Shown here piece by piece: positions 27,587-38,891 of a stretch of 64,000 nt of DNA. Each line of letters starts with the position of its first letter. Positions within the stretch are counted from its first letter, which is position 1. Position numbers and translations under genes: made by a program. The stretch comes from Onthophagus taurus (taxonomy: Eukaryota > Arthropoda > Insecta > Coleoptera > Scarabaeidae). Location: contig NC_091975.1 of assembly GCF_036711975.1 (NCBI RefSeq), forward strand, positions 14,820,501 to 14,884,500, written 5' to 3'. The notes below the pieces were generated by a model that saw only the letters and a program-made list of their open reading frames with translations, was not told the DNA's origin and made no database searches.

Positions 27587-27956
27587 AGAAACGCCGATTC
27601 TAGACAGGAAGTTGTTGCTCCTCCGCTCCTCCGTGACGGCATCCGCCCGATGTAAAAGGATAGGGGGGAGGGGTGTCAACCAAAGGCTTGGGGGAAAAAT
27701 AGGTTGATAGCTAGATCTGGTGACTTTTTAAAAAAGTAGCAGTGTACCTGGTTGGTAGTGGTTTAGTTCCACTACCAGCCACTAGGTGGCGCGTTACTTT
27801 TTTTTAAAAGTCACCAGATCTGGTTACTTTTCCAATACCAACCTATTTTTTTTTCTCCTCCGCCTTAGGTTGGTACTCTTCCCTATCCTTTTACATTGGG
27901 TTGATGACGTCACGGAGGAGCGGAAGAGCAACTTCCTATCTAGAATCGGCGTTTCT
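27587..27956. mobile_element. 370-bp foldback/MITE element
   Basis: The left half (AGAAACGCCGATTCTAGA … GGAGCG … AGGATAGGGG … AAAATAGGTTGATAG … AGATCTGGTGACTTTTT) is repeated in reverse complement by the right half, ending CGGCGTTTCT at 27956. The centre holds a further hairpin around GGTAGTGGTTTAGTTCCACTACC. The arms extend almost the full length with small indels. No ORF. Its right edge abuts odorant-receptor coding sequence of OR-A, so it has replaced or interrupted the upstream exon part. No clear target-site duplication. Confidence 0.85.
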
Positions 27957-28226
27957 ATACTACTAATAATCCCATATTACGTCCCACTTGATGTAAAACC
28001 GTGGCAAATAACATTGCTAATGTTATTTCAAGTACACACTATTAGTGTGGGGTTAAATGTTTTGTTGTCTCTATTGTTGTTATATTACTACTCGCTGGAA
28101 TTAATAGTTACGCGGATTAAACACCTTAACAAAATTATTGGCGAAGCGAATTTAAGTGGGAATAAGAAAGACAACTTTAATGCTTTACGAGATATAGTGT
28201 TATATCAGCAACAAATATTAAATTAA

Positions 28227-29015
28227 TGTAATATACACATATTCAATTGTAACGAAGTTACATTATTTTTATTTTTCAAAAAGCGAATATCCAGAAAAGT
28301 TATCGAAAATGAAATATATTCGAGTATACTTCCCACACTACATCGATACGTTACAGTTTCCACCCGATTTGTAGAAATTCCGAAAAAGATATCTTATCTC
28401 CTTATCACCGCCCGTTTATGCAACCCAATTCACATTTTATTAATTTTGATAATTTTCTTAATTAGACTTTGATTTTCTCCGTTTTCCATTTCGAACCGTT
28501 ATCTTAAATTCCAACAACGTTCCCTGATCGAATCATCAATAAATGAAAGTGATTAATAAAATTGCTGAATCACGAAAATATGTGCTTTCCGAAAAATTAT
28601 TATCAAATAATTAAATAATGCCGAAATTAACAAATTTCCAAACAAGATACGACAAGCCACATGTTTCTATCAGTCTAGCCGACCGTCCCGAGGAAGTTTC
28701 AGCAGCCAGCGAGCTACCGTCGAGCTACCGTATAGCGACTACTTTTTATGATGCGGAATTAGAAATCGTAGACCGATCAAACCGATTTCAAACATTTACA
28801 AATATCATGAAATAACCGTTGAACGATTCTAAAGATCCGCTTATTATTAATACAATAATTCACCGAAAATCATCCCGCATCGTAATTAATTAAATTACTC
28901 CATTCCTGATGGTCATCCGTTGAAAATATTGCCCATGTAGGATTGCCCCGAACATCACCCAACTGCTGGAATTGTTTTGTGTTAAGGTGCGCGTAAATTA
29001 ATATCGATTAATTGG
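28227..29015. other. AT-rich receptor intron and spacer
   Basis: No supported gene. A 65-codon frame at 28618-28815 has no recognisable similarity or codon signal and is not called. Confidence 0.5.
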
Positions 29016-29990
29016 TGTTGACGTGAAACACGTGGTCGGGAAAACGTCTGTGAATATAAGTGCCGTAAACAGTGGCCGATTTTGTTAAAAATATTTTTGT
29101 GATTTTCTGTATAAGTAAGGGTATCTTTTGATTTGTATTATAAATTTTTCCGTTAATTATTGTTGATTAATTGTTAATTACTCCGCCGTTCTTTAACCGA
29201 TTTTACCCGTTCAAAAACTGTAATTATGTAATTTTATGTCCTGCATCCGATAGCACCGTCAGAATTTTGCTATTTTTGTTAATTAGCGCCGCGCATTTTA
29301 AATTAGTCGTTGATAACTTGTACTGATACGATCCCCCACGCGGAAAAATCCAGTTTTCGCCCCAAAATGGTATAAATAGCCGGTCAAAATTCTGATTTTT
29401 AACAGTTCTTCATCAGTTCTACGCCAGCTTCAACAGTCCTTCAACAGTTCTTAAACAGTTCTTCATCAGTTCCATCTACGACAGCTTCAACAGTTCCGAA
29501 GACACCCGCTAAATTTTTCTTAGAAATATCCGTATTTCAATTTTACCGTAAGTCCGATTTATTTTGAAAGACTTTGATTTTATTTTTGTTAACATTCATT
29601 AATTGTTGTACATTTTGTCCCAACCTTAATACTCTTGGAAGGTTCTTCGAGTATTCCGTTCCTTTGCACCTTAGGAAGGTTTCCAGGTGTATCCCATACC
29701 TCCGCCTCATTTTTTTTATTTGTTTAATTTAAACTCATTTATTATAAAGTCAAAGTCTTGTCAATTTATTCCCACCGTCCCCATTCTCCGACCGTGGTCA
29801 CAAAGCAATAAACTGCCCTCCTATTTGTTTACTTTATTATTAATAAAGTTGATGGTTATTTGTTTTCCGAATTTTTCTTGTTTTCTTCTTTCCCATACCG
29901 AATCCCTGGATCTCCGACTGTAACCCCCAAAAGTTACCTAGAGGCGAAAGAGTTCCTTAACTCTCTAAACATAAGGTGGCGCCCGAGACC
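29016..29990 (+). mobile_element. Possible solo/5' LTR with primer-binding site
   Basis: The block contains a TATA box (TATAAATAG, 29371-29379) followed by several CAGTTCTTCATCAGTTC-type repeats, and ends next to TGGCGCCCGAGACC at 29977-29990, which looks like a retroelement tRNA primer-binding site. The start TGTTG at 29016 is a guess. Only about 100 bp of possible internal sequence follow before receptor exon DNA resumes at 30095, so this would be a recombined insertion lacking gag and pol. It sits inside an OR-A intron. Confidence 0.35.
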
Positions 29991-30688
29991 GTTAACATCC
30001 CGAACACATAACAGGGCACCAAGACACCTTTTCCTAGGACCGAACCAGGATAGGTCGTCGCACAATATAATGATCTAATAAGCATTTATTTTAGGATGTT
30101 CCAACTCGCTTACAATTTGTTTACAAGCTTGTTTGTACCATCAAAAATTTTGCTTGGAGCTTGTTTATCGATATCCTGCACTGATTTCTTCTTGGTTTGT
30201 GTTATTAAATATTACATACATCATTTAATTAGCGCTAAATTTCAGAAGAAGAATGCAACAAGTTTTCTCATGATTATATTTAGCTTCTCATCCATCTAAT
30301 GTGCTAATTTATACATTAGGACAAAGACTCACCACAGCGGTTTGTATAATTAATTCTTACTCTTTTGGTCTTTATCTATATGAAAGTTTTTACCTTGTTT
30401 TATGATAGAGTAATAAAATTGAAGAGGCCATTTATAATTTAAACTGGTATGAAGCCGACCTTTCAACGCGAAAGTACATTTGGTTTTTTGCTCTTTATCA
30501 GCCAACAAGAACTCAAAATTGAGTTGCCGTTGTTTGGGGCATTATCGAATAGGGCTGCAGCAAATGTAAGTAAAACGACTTAATAAATAGAAATATATTG
30601 AATGATAGTTTTAAAGGAGTACAAGAAGGTTTATGTATTCATTAATTGGATGTTGAAAATTATGACAAAGAACAACTTTAAACTTTAA

Positions 30689-32154
30689 GAAATCATATTG
30701 ACTTTATTTATAGGAATTAAGAAACAATTGTTATCTTTAATTAAATACTTACTATGTATAATAAGTAATACGTTTAATGATAAATTTTGTTTTTAAAATC
30801 GAAAAATGTCAATGATTACTTATGGGAAGATTATTGAACGTAACTGTTTGTTAAACTTTAAAAAATCAAAACGCATTTGTTTGTAGGAATTAAGAAACGA
30901 CTTTTATCTTAAATTAAAAGTTACATTTTAATCTTTATATTTATGTAGAATAAGTAATACGTTTGATAACAAAGTTTCTAATAAATTTATTGTACTCATA
31001 ACTTTTACTATGATTTTTTTGTAACAGTACATGTGTTACGCGCCGAAAACCTTCGGTGTGACAAAAGCTAAGGCTCGATAGCTCAGTCTTATAGATTGGG
31101 TCGTGGGGGAACAAAAAGAGCGCCACCAATCTCTACCTTTTTCACTTCTAAAATAGTAAATCTAATACGTTGAACTTGGAAACGTACAAAATATTTAAAC
31201 AGGTAATATGAGCAACGAATAATTGAAATGGAGAGAACTATGTGGAAAACTACTGCAATAATACAAAAAAAAAATAGGGTGATAATTCAATATAAGAGAA
31301 AAAAAAATTAAATCGAACGTTGATTAAAACTTAATTTCAAGTAACCTGAAGGCTATGAACATGGTTAAAGAGTGTCTTCTATTCTCGCAAAAAAAAATAA
31401 GGATAATGATATTAATAAAATTTCAATCTTTGACTTCAATCAGGCCTTAATCGGCCTTAATATATCCGTAAATAAACGAACCACGAGCTGAAGGTATACA
31501 AAATTTTCACTCAACTCACAATGTGGCCAAACTAAGGTGTCAACAGGGTTAGATCAAACACGTCTACGCATCAACACGTACAACGACAGAAGAGAGCGGA
31601 AATTGAAATTACCCCTAAAATAAATGCATCGGTGCACGCGTACGAACCGAACCATTAGTGGTGGTAAAGATAGGGTAGAGATCTTTGTCAAAAAGAATAC
31701 TCAACAACGAACAACAGATGACGTGACGAATTCTAGCAAAAATTAAAAGAAAACCAAAAACTATAACTCTATACTAAATTACAAGTTAAACCCGTAACAA
31801 GTTATTTGCTTTGTTTAGGTATAACAACTTGAATCAATCTTGATTATTTTTAATAAGATAAAGATTATTCATTATAACCCGGCTCTGACCAAAAAGTGTT
31901 AATTTTAAAATTTATTCTACAACGAAACTTAATCCAATTAAAACTTGCTATCGCGTCATTCCAACCAAAAAAATCGTAAACCCATAAAACGCAATTTATG
32001 ATTGCGCATTTCGCATCCGTTGGTTTCATTGAAATAGTCGTAGATTTATGGTTCGTCATTGTTGTAACATCTCGTAAACGAAACATTTCAGTATTATTTG
32101 TTCGACGGTGAATGTAACAGTAATTTTTCTCGAGGATCCTCTCGTCATCCACGA
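30689..32154. repeat. Non-coding DNA with a dispersed repeat
   Basis: 30710-30830 and 30886-30985 are two diverged copies of one repeat (GGAATTAAGAAAC … AATAAGTAATACGTTT … AAAATCGAAAAATGTCAATGAT). The same sequence occurs reversed at about 56805-56950 near OR-C. The rest (31000-32154) has no gene I can support; a minus-strand frame at 31865-32152 resembles nothing known. Confidence 0.5.
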
Positions 32155-33779
32155 TTCATTAGAATCAACTTAGATACTAAAAACCATTAGAATCAACTTA
32201 CATATTAAAAATCATTAGAATCAACTTACATATTAAAAATCATTAGAATCAACTTAGATACTAAAAATCATTAGAATCAACTTACATACTAAAAATCATT
32301 GGAATCAACTCAGATATTAAAAATCATTAGAAATAACTTAGATATTAAAAATCATTAGCATCAACCTAGATATTAAAAGTCATTAGAATCAATTTACATA
32401 TTAAAAATCATTAGAATCAACTTAGATATTAAAAATCATTAGAATCAACTTAGATATTAAAAATCATTAGAATCAACTTAGATATTAAAAATCATTAGAA
32501 TCAACCTAGATATTAAAAATCATTAGAATCAACTTCAATATTAAAAATCATTACAATCAACTTAGATATTAAAAATCATTAGAATCAACTTCGATATTAA
32601 AAATCATTAGAATCAACTTACTTATTAACAATCATTAGAATCAACCTAGATATTAAAAATCATTAGAATCAACTTAGATATTAAAAATCATTAGAATCAA
32701 CTTCGATATTAAAAATCATTAGAATCAACTTCAATATTAAAAATGATTAGAATCAACTTACATATTAAAAATCATTACAATCAACTTAGATATTAAAAAT
32801 CATTAGAATCAACTTCGATATTAAAAATCATTAGAATCAACTTAGATATTAAAAATCATTAGAATCAACCTAGATATTAAAAATCATTAGAATCAACTTA
32901 GATATTAAAAATCATTAGAATCAGCTTAGATATTAAAAATCATTAGAATGAACTTAGATATTAAAAATCATTAGAATCAACCTAGATATTAAAAATCATT
33001 GGAATCAACTTAGATATTAAAAGTCATTAGAATCAGCTTAGATATTAAAAATCATTAGAATCAACTTAGATATTAAAAATCATTAGAATCAAATTATATA
33101 TTAAAAATCATGATGTTAATAATTTCTAATGACTGTTAATAAGTAAGTTGATTCTAATGATTTTTAATATCGAAGTTGATTGTAATGATTTTTAATATCT
33201 AAGTTGATTCTAATGATTTTTAATATCTAAGCTGATTCTAATGATGTTTAATATCTAAGTTGATTCTAATGATTTTTAATATCGAAGTTGATTGTAATGA
33301 TTTTTAATATCTAAGTTGATTCAAATGATTTTTAATATCTGAGTTGATTCGAATGATTTTTAATATGCATGTATGTTGATTTTATTGATTTTTGATATGT
33401 ATGTATGTTGATTCTAATGATTTTTAATATCTAAGTTGATTCAAATGATTTTTAATATCTAAGTTGATTCTAATGATTTTTAATATCTGAGTTGATTGTA
33501 ATGATTGTTAATATAGAAGTTGATTCTAATGATTTTTAATATCGAAGTTGATTCTAATGATTGGTAATAAGTAAGCTGATTCTAATGATTTTTAATATGT
33601 AAGTTGATTCTAATGATTTTTAATATCTATAATGTTTCTAATGATTTTTATTACCTAAGTTGATTCTAATGATTTTTAATATCTAAGTTGATTCTAATGA
33701 TTTCTAATATCTAAGTTGATTCTAATGATTTTTAATATCTAAGTTGATTCTAATGATTCTTAAATCATTAGAATCAACT
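32155..33779. repeat. Second 28-bp array with direct and inverted arms
   Basis: The same unit as in 1-19478. Direct orientation runs from 32155 to about 33108, then the CATGATGTTAATAATTTC spacer at 33109, then reverse orientation from about 33134 to 33766, ending in a small hairpin (TAATGATT … AATCATTA). This is a foldback layout with unequal arms. Units are more diverged than in the first array (GGAATC, CTAGAT, TTCGAT variants), suggesting an older copy. It ends flush against an alpha-tubulin fragment. Confidence 0.95.
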
Positions 33780-33950
33780 AATGATCAACTTCATAAATTT
33801 GATTTGATGTATGCTAAACATGCTTTCGGTCATTGGTTGGTGAAGGTATGGAAGAAGGAGAGGTTTTTCGAAGCTCATGAAGATTTGGCTGCTCTCGAAA
33901 AGGATTATGAAGAGGTTGGAGCGGATTCTGGAGAAGGAGAAGTATATTAA
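33780..33950 (+). pseudogene. Alpha-tubulin C-terminal fragment
   Basis: The frame reads [12 protein letters not shown], then [20 protein letters not shown] and GEGEVY before the TAA at 33948. This is the C-terminal helix and acidic tail of alpha-tubulin, including the terminal Tyr. Between HW and EAHEDL the frame is shifted: the expected GEGMEEGE motif is readable in another frame, so two compensating indels are present. No upstream tubulin sequence exists; the 5' edge is the satellite. Either a truncated retro-copy or the broken last part of a gene. Not functional. Confidence 0.85.
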
Positions 33951-34095
33951 GTGAAAGTAATTGTTTTTCATTATTATGTATTGTTATCAATTGTGATGCT
34001 GTTAATTTCTGATGAATTAATCAATTTCATCCATTTCGTAACTTTATCTTTTCCTTCAGAAAACGTACGCTTATTATTGTTTCAAAACAATTTAT

Positions 34096-34308
34096 CTAAA
34101 ACTTACCAAGAAAAAAATTATCTCTTTCAGATGTAGTATCACCATCATCATTATCTGCACAATCAATAACTGAATTCGTATCGTCACTATCGATACTTTC
34201 ATGATCCGAGTCACCAATTCTTTCATCATTTTCGCTGTCAAAAAAATCGTAAAATTGTTCATCTTGCACTATACGTTCGTCGGTTAGCGGCCTTCTCATA
34301 TGCGACAT
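34096..34308 (-). CDS. Short acidic N-terminal exon, possibly of a piggyBac-like gene
   Basis: Minus-strand frame from ATG at 34306-34308: MSHMRRPLTDERI, then a strongly acidic Asp/Ser/Glu stretch (EQFYDFFDSENDERIGDSD … ADNDDGDTTSE), ending FFLG followed by GTAAGT, a good splice donor. Acidic N-termini of this kind are common in piggyBac-derived transposases, but no catalytic domain follows on the minus strand within 300 bp. Identity uncertain. Confidence 0.3.
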   Translation of the reverse strand: MSHMRRPLTDERIVQDEQFYDFFDSENDERIGDSDHESIDSDDTNSVIDCADNDDGDTTSERDNFFLGKF

Positions 34309-34317
34309 GTTGACCAA

Positions 34318-34934
34318 TCAAAAAATTAAAGTATACTAACTCATCCACCATCCACTCGAAACGACAAAAATACCATAAAAATAATTAGGTACTTCTTCGG
34401 GACTACCCATGAAAATAAAATAAACTAATTGCTCGCGTGGCGCCTATGAGACACCACGCACGGTTACGCTTTGTTTAGGACTTTATTGAGAAAGAACTAA
34501 TTGATGTAACTAATGTTACTCTAGCTGATTATATTGACAAATATATGCATGAGGAATACATGAAATCACAAATATATAACTACATTAGTAAAAAAGATAT
34601 TTGAGTTGAAAATGCGTGTTTCGTTATGAAATGATGAAAATAAACTGAAGTTTTATTCTAAATGTAAACAATAATACATTTTCATGACAACGCCATAATA
34701 AAATGATTTAACAAATATTTGAATTTAAAATCAGGTGCGCAAAATATTCAACCGATGGAAAGGAATAAATAAAAATACTACATGGAATTAATCAAGTATT
34801 ATTCTACAAAGCAAAGTTATAATGATTTCTTTGATGCAGAATGTTTCGATAAATTATATTAATGCAGTTATTTAAAATGAACGCTGGCTTTAAACGATTA
34901 ATGTTAACAATGTATTCTTGTTTTAGATGATTGT
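34318..34934. other. AT-rich spacer, nothing recognised
   Basis: No ORF, tRNA or clear repeat. A small GC-rich patch (GCGTGGCGCCTATGAGACACC, about 34436) is near-palindromic and could be a transposon end. Confidence 0.4.
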
Positions 34935-35395
34935 TTCTAAAAATAACAAAATTTTTTGAAAATTTTTTGACAACTTTAAAAGGTCATTCATATCTTGCTG
35001 ATAATGAAGGTTTTATGCCCTCAAGTCGAAGGAAAGCAAAGTCTGAATCACGCAGCTGTTTTGTACAAAAGGTTGTTCAGTGGAATGTAAAGAGGTTGAC
35101 GTTGGCTTCAAATTGGAAAATGTTTATTGTAGGCTGATCAAGGATTAACATCTGTTGAGTTGTGAGAATTTACGAAAAATTCACCTGGTAAACGTAACGG
35201 TTGATGGTCAATGACTGTAAGAACAAAAGAATAACCAAGCGAAGGCATTGACCTTGTAGGGGGCCTACAAGGTCAATGTGGATATGTTCAAAACGTCCAG
35301 AAGGAATATCAAATTTATTGAGTGGAGATTTTGTATGTTTATGAATTTTTGATTGTTCAATTGACGGCTGGTGAACAGCGTAACATCGCTAAAAG
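34935..35395 (-). pseudogene. Ty3/gypsy pol remnant, minus strand, internally deleted
   Basis: Read from 35395 leftward: IHKHTKSPLNKFDIPSGRF, HIHIDLVGPL (first catalytic Asp), SLGYSFVLTVID, then a jump straight to QPLRLPGEFF (a motif normally about 150 residues later), followed further left by the FVFLR-like DFAFLRLEGIKPSLSARYE and PFKVVKKFSKNFVIF of the integrase C-terminus. Several stops and shifts. Deletion derivative; close to but in opposite orientation from the next remnant. Confidence 0.65.
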
Positions 35396-35496
35396 TCCAG
35401 AGACGCGAAACGGCTGGCGAAGGTGCTCATATCCGGGTTGTGGCGGGCGGATCCATTTTTCACAATCTCCTCGCCGAGTATAACCCGAAACACGGA

Positions 35497-36764
35497 GTAG
35501 AATACCATATCCACACGACCCCAGGACAACCCGTCGCGAGCTGATTTCGACGCCTAAACCCCCAAAGGTACGAGGCTGCCAAAAGGGAGTTCGTCACCAG
35601 CGAATTCAACCGGGCAGCGTTCAATTCCCTACATCAACTATCACACCCCGGAATTAACGCCACGGTTAAGCTCGTAACTCAACGTTACGTGCGGCCGTTG
35701 ATTAAGGCGGATTGTAGGAGGTGGGCCCGGCACTGTTTTGATTGTCAGCGAGCCGAAATACGTCAGCCCCCACCGCAAACTTTACATTACCCAGTGACAG
35801 GTTCAAGCACATCCACATTGACCTGGTGGGTCCACTACCTTTGTCAAGAGGATACAGGTACGCTTTAACGTGTGTGGACCGTTTCTCGCGCTAGCCCGAA
35901 GTGATCCCCGTCGAGAATATAGAGGCATCCGCCATAGCAAAAATTTTCGTGACCGGATGGGTATCCCGATTCGGAACGCCGTTGCGAATAACAACGGATT
36001 AAGGCAGGCAATTCCAATCATAGCTTTTCATGGAGCTTGACGCCACGCTAGGAACCAAGCATTTTCGGACGACCGCTTACCACCACGCTGCCAACGGTCT
36101 CGTGGAAAGATTCCACTGTCAACTAAAAGGCGCTATCCGATGCCAAGCCACTGAAAAATGGGTCGATATCTTACCCGCGGTCCTGCTGGGCAACAGGTCA
36201 GCCTGGCGAGACGATTTCTCGGCAACGACAGCGGAACTAGTGTACAACGAACCTCTCAGACTCCAGGGCGAATTCTTGGCACCTAGAGAATCGAGCGGGA
36301 ACAAGGAAGGTGCGACGAACTTCAGCCAAGAATTGAAAAAGCACTTTCAACAGCTTCAACCGATCCACGGAACCAGACACGGAAGTAAAAAGAACTTCGT
36401 TTTCAGAGACCTAGCCAACTATACACATGTTTGGATTCGCTTGGGTGGAGAACACCACCCGTCAACGCGAGAAGAAAGGGAAACAAATTACCGTTTCAAT
36501 CGTCCGCTTGAAACCGGTGTACATCCTGTCCGTAGAGGAACAACGCCAGGAGGATCCACAACGCCCAGAGGCTACTCGGAATGATCCAGGACCCCAGCAG
36601 ACAGAACCTACTCCGCCAACAACGCGATATGGGAGTCGCGTAGGATTCCCTGACCATTTCCAGGCAGGGCTCTACTATCGTGTTTTTCAACCCACGGTCA
36701 AACACTGGCAGGGGGTCTCTGTGGCAAACATCTGGACGCCAGAGAACTTTCCAAACCTTTACTA
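35497..36764 (+). pseudogene. Ty3/gypsy pol remnant, plus strand, RT deleted
   Basis: The frame starts with the RT N-terminal region (HGVEYHIHTTPGQPVAS, then TGA, then RRLNPQRYEAAKREF) and passes directly into integrase zinc-binding sequence (LHQLSHPGINATVK … RHCFDCQRAE), so RT and RNase H were deleted. The integrase core follows after a frameshift: HIDLVGPLPLSRGYRYA, TPLRITTD, TTAYHHAANGLVERFHCQL, ELVYNEPLRLQGEFL, and after another shift TRYGSRVGFPDHFQ near 36640. At least two shifts and several stops. Inactive. Confidence 0.75.
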
Positions 36765-37602
36765 AATCACTTAAAAATAAACTTAAAACAACTTACGCTA
36801 AAATTTTCATTCTTCTCTCTTGCGGTTGTTGCTTCGTTTCATTTTCTTTTCGGTATTGGCTCTGGTACAAGTTGATACTTTCTCCGGGATGTTGTGTACT
36901 TCTTTGGGTACATTTCAGGATGTACGGGTACAAGCAGAACGGCTTCTCCCTTGTGGCTGAGTCGTGCCAATTTAAGGTCTAGAGCCTTGGGTTAGCTTGC
37001 CTTGCAGATCACTTTCACTTGTGTAGGTTCGCGTCACCAAGAATTAGAATTCACCAGTCCCAATTTTCTTCGATTAGTTTCGAGCACTGTTGAGACGAAA
37101 TAATACTACTGACTGCGCCAGTTAAGGTTCTTTCAATAAAACCAAAGGTTTTAAAAAGAAACTTTAAACTAATTTATTAATTTTTTATTCAAACGACAGT
37201 GACAATGTGACGAATAAAAAGTAACTTAACTTCAAACGGCGTCGAGGTGTTTTTATAATAAATGCTTATCGCTAACCCCTTCTCTAATGAGATGTTTGGT
37301 GGTGCGACATACTTCCTTTATTTCCAGGAATTTAGCATAAATGATGCTCCATAACTCGCGTTTTACGTAGCCGTCGTCGTTTTTAAGTTTTTAATGATTT
37401 ATTGAAATCCCGTTTTATTGCGATTTTTTGAAAAATATTTTTCAATTATGTTGTTTTTATTTAATCCACTTCCGACTTCTTCTTCCATTTAAAAACATCG
37501 TTGATTGCAATTCTCATAATTCAATTTTTAATAGTCAACCAACGATTCCGTTCAATACTTTGCGTCCTGTTTGATTTGATTACTTCAGTAGTTGTGGTTA
37601 AA
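36765..37602. other. Gypsy-derived flank with a tRNA-Ser-type primer-binding site
   Basis: No supported gene. At 37111-37120 the minus strand reads TGGCGCAGTC, the usual primer-binding site of insect gypsy-type elements primed by tRNA-Ser. This implies that a minus-strand element has its 5' LTR to the right (from about 37121) and internal sequence to the left, consistent with the minus-strand pol remnant at 34935-35395. The LTR right edge is unclear. Confidence 0.4.
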
Positions 37603-38576
37603 ATGTCGAAAACGCTCGGTTTTTACATTGTAAAAACGTATTCCCGAAAATATCAGTTTTGGCCCTCCGCGCAAGGACTTCGCGGTCTTGCACCAACAAT
37701 TTTGATTGTTATAAACGTATTGGGTAATTTACCCGTTTATAATAGAAATTGCAAGTGAGTGTTGCATAAAATTACTCGAGATATTTCTTATAATTGTTCT
37801 CTTTATGATTTTAGATTATAAGACGAATTTTGAAAAACTGTTATTTCACGTGGAGTTAACTTCGATGGTAATACTATTCCTATATCTCAATATTCAATTA
37901 TTGTGGAGTCGACGTCATTTAATCCAAACTTGATGAATGAAACTTGATTTATTGAGCGATTTCAGCCAATTTGGTGTTCCGCAAATTAATAATGTTATTT
38001 CAAATGTATACAATCAGTACTATTATTCATGTTATCCTCGGCATACGAATATTGTGTACTTATTCAGTGGAATTATTGGTTGCACGTTTACAACATCTTA
38101 TCGAAATAATTGATGGTATAAAATTAACGAGAAATAAGAAAAGAAATTTAAGAAAATTAAAACTTGTTGTTATGTATCACCAGGAAATAGTTAGGTATTC
38201 TAATCTTAAAATTTATTTTAATGTATCGACGAAGAGATGTTAATGATTTCAGAATGTACCAATTCGCAAATACTCTTTGCACCCCTTTTCTAATTATTCT
38301 TTTCTATATAATTTTATAAAAAGATTTTCTTGTTTTGAATAGGCTGGTAGTGTGGCGGAGACTGTGTATAATTTAAATTGGTACGAAGCGGATATATCAA
38401 CACGAAAAGATGTTTTAATTTTACTATGTATGTCTCAGAAGGAGTTTAAAGTGGAGTTTCCTGTGGTTCGCGAATTCTCGCACGCAGCGGCTGCAAATGT
38501 AAACATTTTTGTTTTGATATATGTATTTGGTGATAATAAATATTTACTTAATTGGATAAAAATGAAAGATATCTAA
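37603..38576 (+). pseudogene. Odorant receptor remnant OR-B
   Basis: First exon from ATG 37603 (MSKTLGFYIVKTYSRKY, QGLRGLAPTILIVINVL) to a GTGAGT donor at 37755. Second exon from 37815 (NYKTNFEKLLFHVEL) hits stops near 37930, keeps LSDFSQFGVPQ, then jumps to MLFQMYTIS (37986), losing about 60 codons of helices 3-4. Then YSVELLVARLQHLIEII and VVMYHQEIVRY, the RMYQFANTLCTPF piece at about 38252, and the C-terminal exon from 38344 (AGSVAETVYNLNWYEADIS … MSQKEFKVEFPV). A one-base phase error lies between exons 1 and 2. The final exon is replaced by a Tigger-like fragment. 7tm_6 family; non-functional. Confidence 0.8.
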
Positions 38577-38604
38577 TTTTAATCAAACTCAAAAAAATGA
38601 AATA

Positions 38605-38796
38605 CTTATCGCTGGACCTACATTTGATGAAGCTTATTCCTATCTTAGAAAGCTTGAAACCTATGTATTATCAAGAAAGAATGTTCCAAATAATATTCAT
38701 AATTCTTTATATTTAATAGAAGATTTTTTCGACAAAGAGCGGTTGTCCACTTTAATCCAAAAGAAAATGACGGATTACTTTATAAAACTTGATTAA
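38605..38796 (+). pseudogene. Tigger/pogo-type transposase C-terminal tail
   Basis: A frame of 63 codons to the TAA at 38794 reads LIAGPTFDEAYSYLRKLETYV … LIQKKMTDYFIKLD. This matches the helical tail of Tigger/jerky-type (CENP-B-like) pogo transposases, ending in the usual K.x.TDYF motif. The catalytic DDE part is absent. Terminal inverted repeat sequence follows at 38892-38968. Confidence 0.6.
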
Positions 38797-38891
38797 TTTT
38801 CTACTTCCAATACTATTAAGGTTTCTGTTTTAAATATACGTATTAGAAAAGTACATTTCTAATGTTTTTCTTTAGAGCTATAATTCTACTA

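Larger units (their letters stand above)
27957..30688 (+). pseudogene. Odorant receptor remnant OR-A
   Basis: Pieces of an insect 7tm_6 odorant receptor in order: 27957-28226 (IIPYYVPLDVKPWQITLL, membrane helix, then YSLELIVTRIKHLNKII); 30095-30297 (MFQLAYNLFTSLFVPSKI); 30409-30565 (IEEAIYNLNWYEADLSTRK, then a one-base shift, then SQQELKIELPLFGALSNRAA); and a last exon 30617-30688 (EYKKVYVFINWMLKIMTK, stop). Splice sites are mostly still visible (AG at 30094, 30408, 30616; GT at 30566). The N-terminal exon is missing, exon 1 of the listed pieces stops early, and about 1 kb of LTR-like DNA sits in the intron. Membrane odorant receptor by family; this copy is dead. Confidence 0.8.

Noticed and set aside
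28618-28815. 65-codon plus-strand frame
   Set aside because: No similarity seen, no splice context, lies in receptor intron/LTR-flank DNA.
31065-31110. tRNA-like stretch (GGCTCGATAGCTCAGTC)
   Set aside because: It has an A-box-like sequence, but no matching acceptor stem, anticodon arm or B-box (GGTTCGANNCC) follows at the right distance.
31865-32152. 95-codon minus-strand frame next to the second array
   Set aside because: No recognisable motif, composition typical of non-coding AT-rich DNA, and the start region runs to the array edge.
36119-36304. Minus-strand frame over the gypsy integrase remnant
   Set aside because: Antisense of clearly recognisable integrase sequence.
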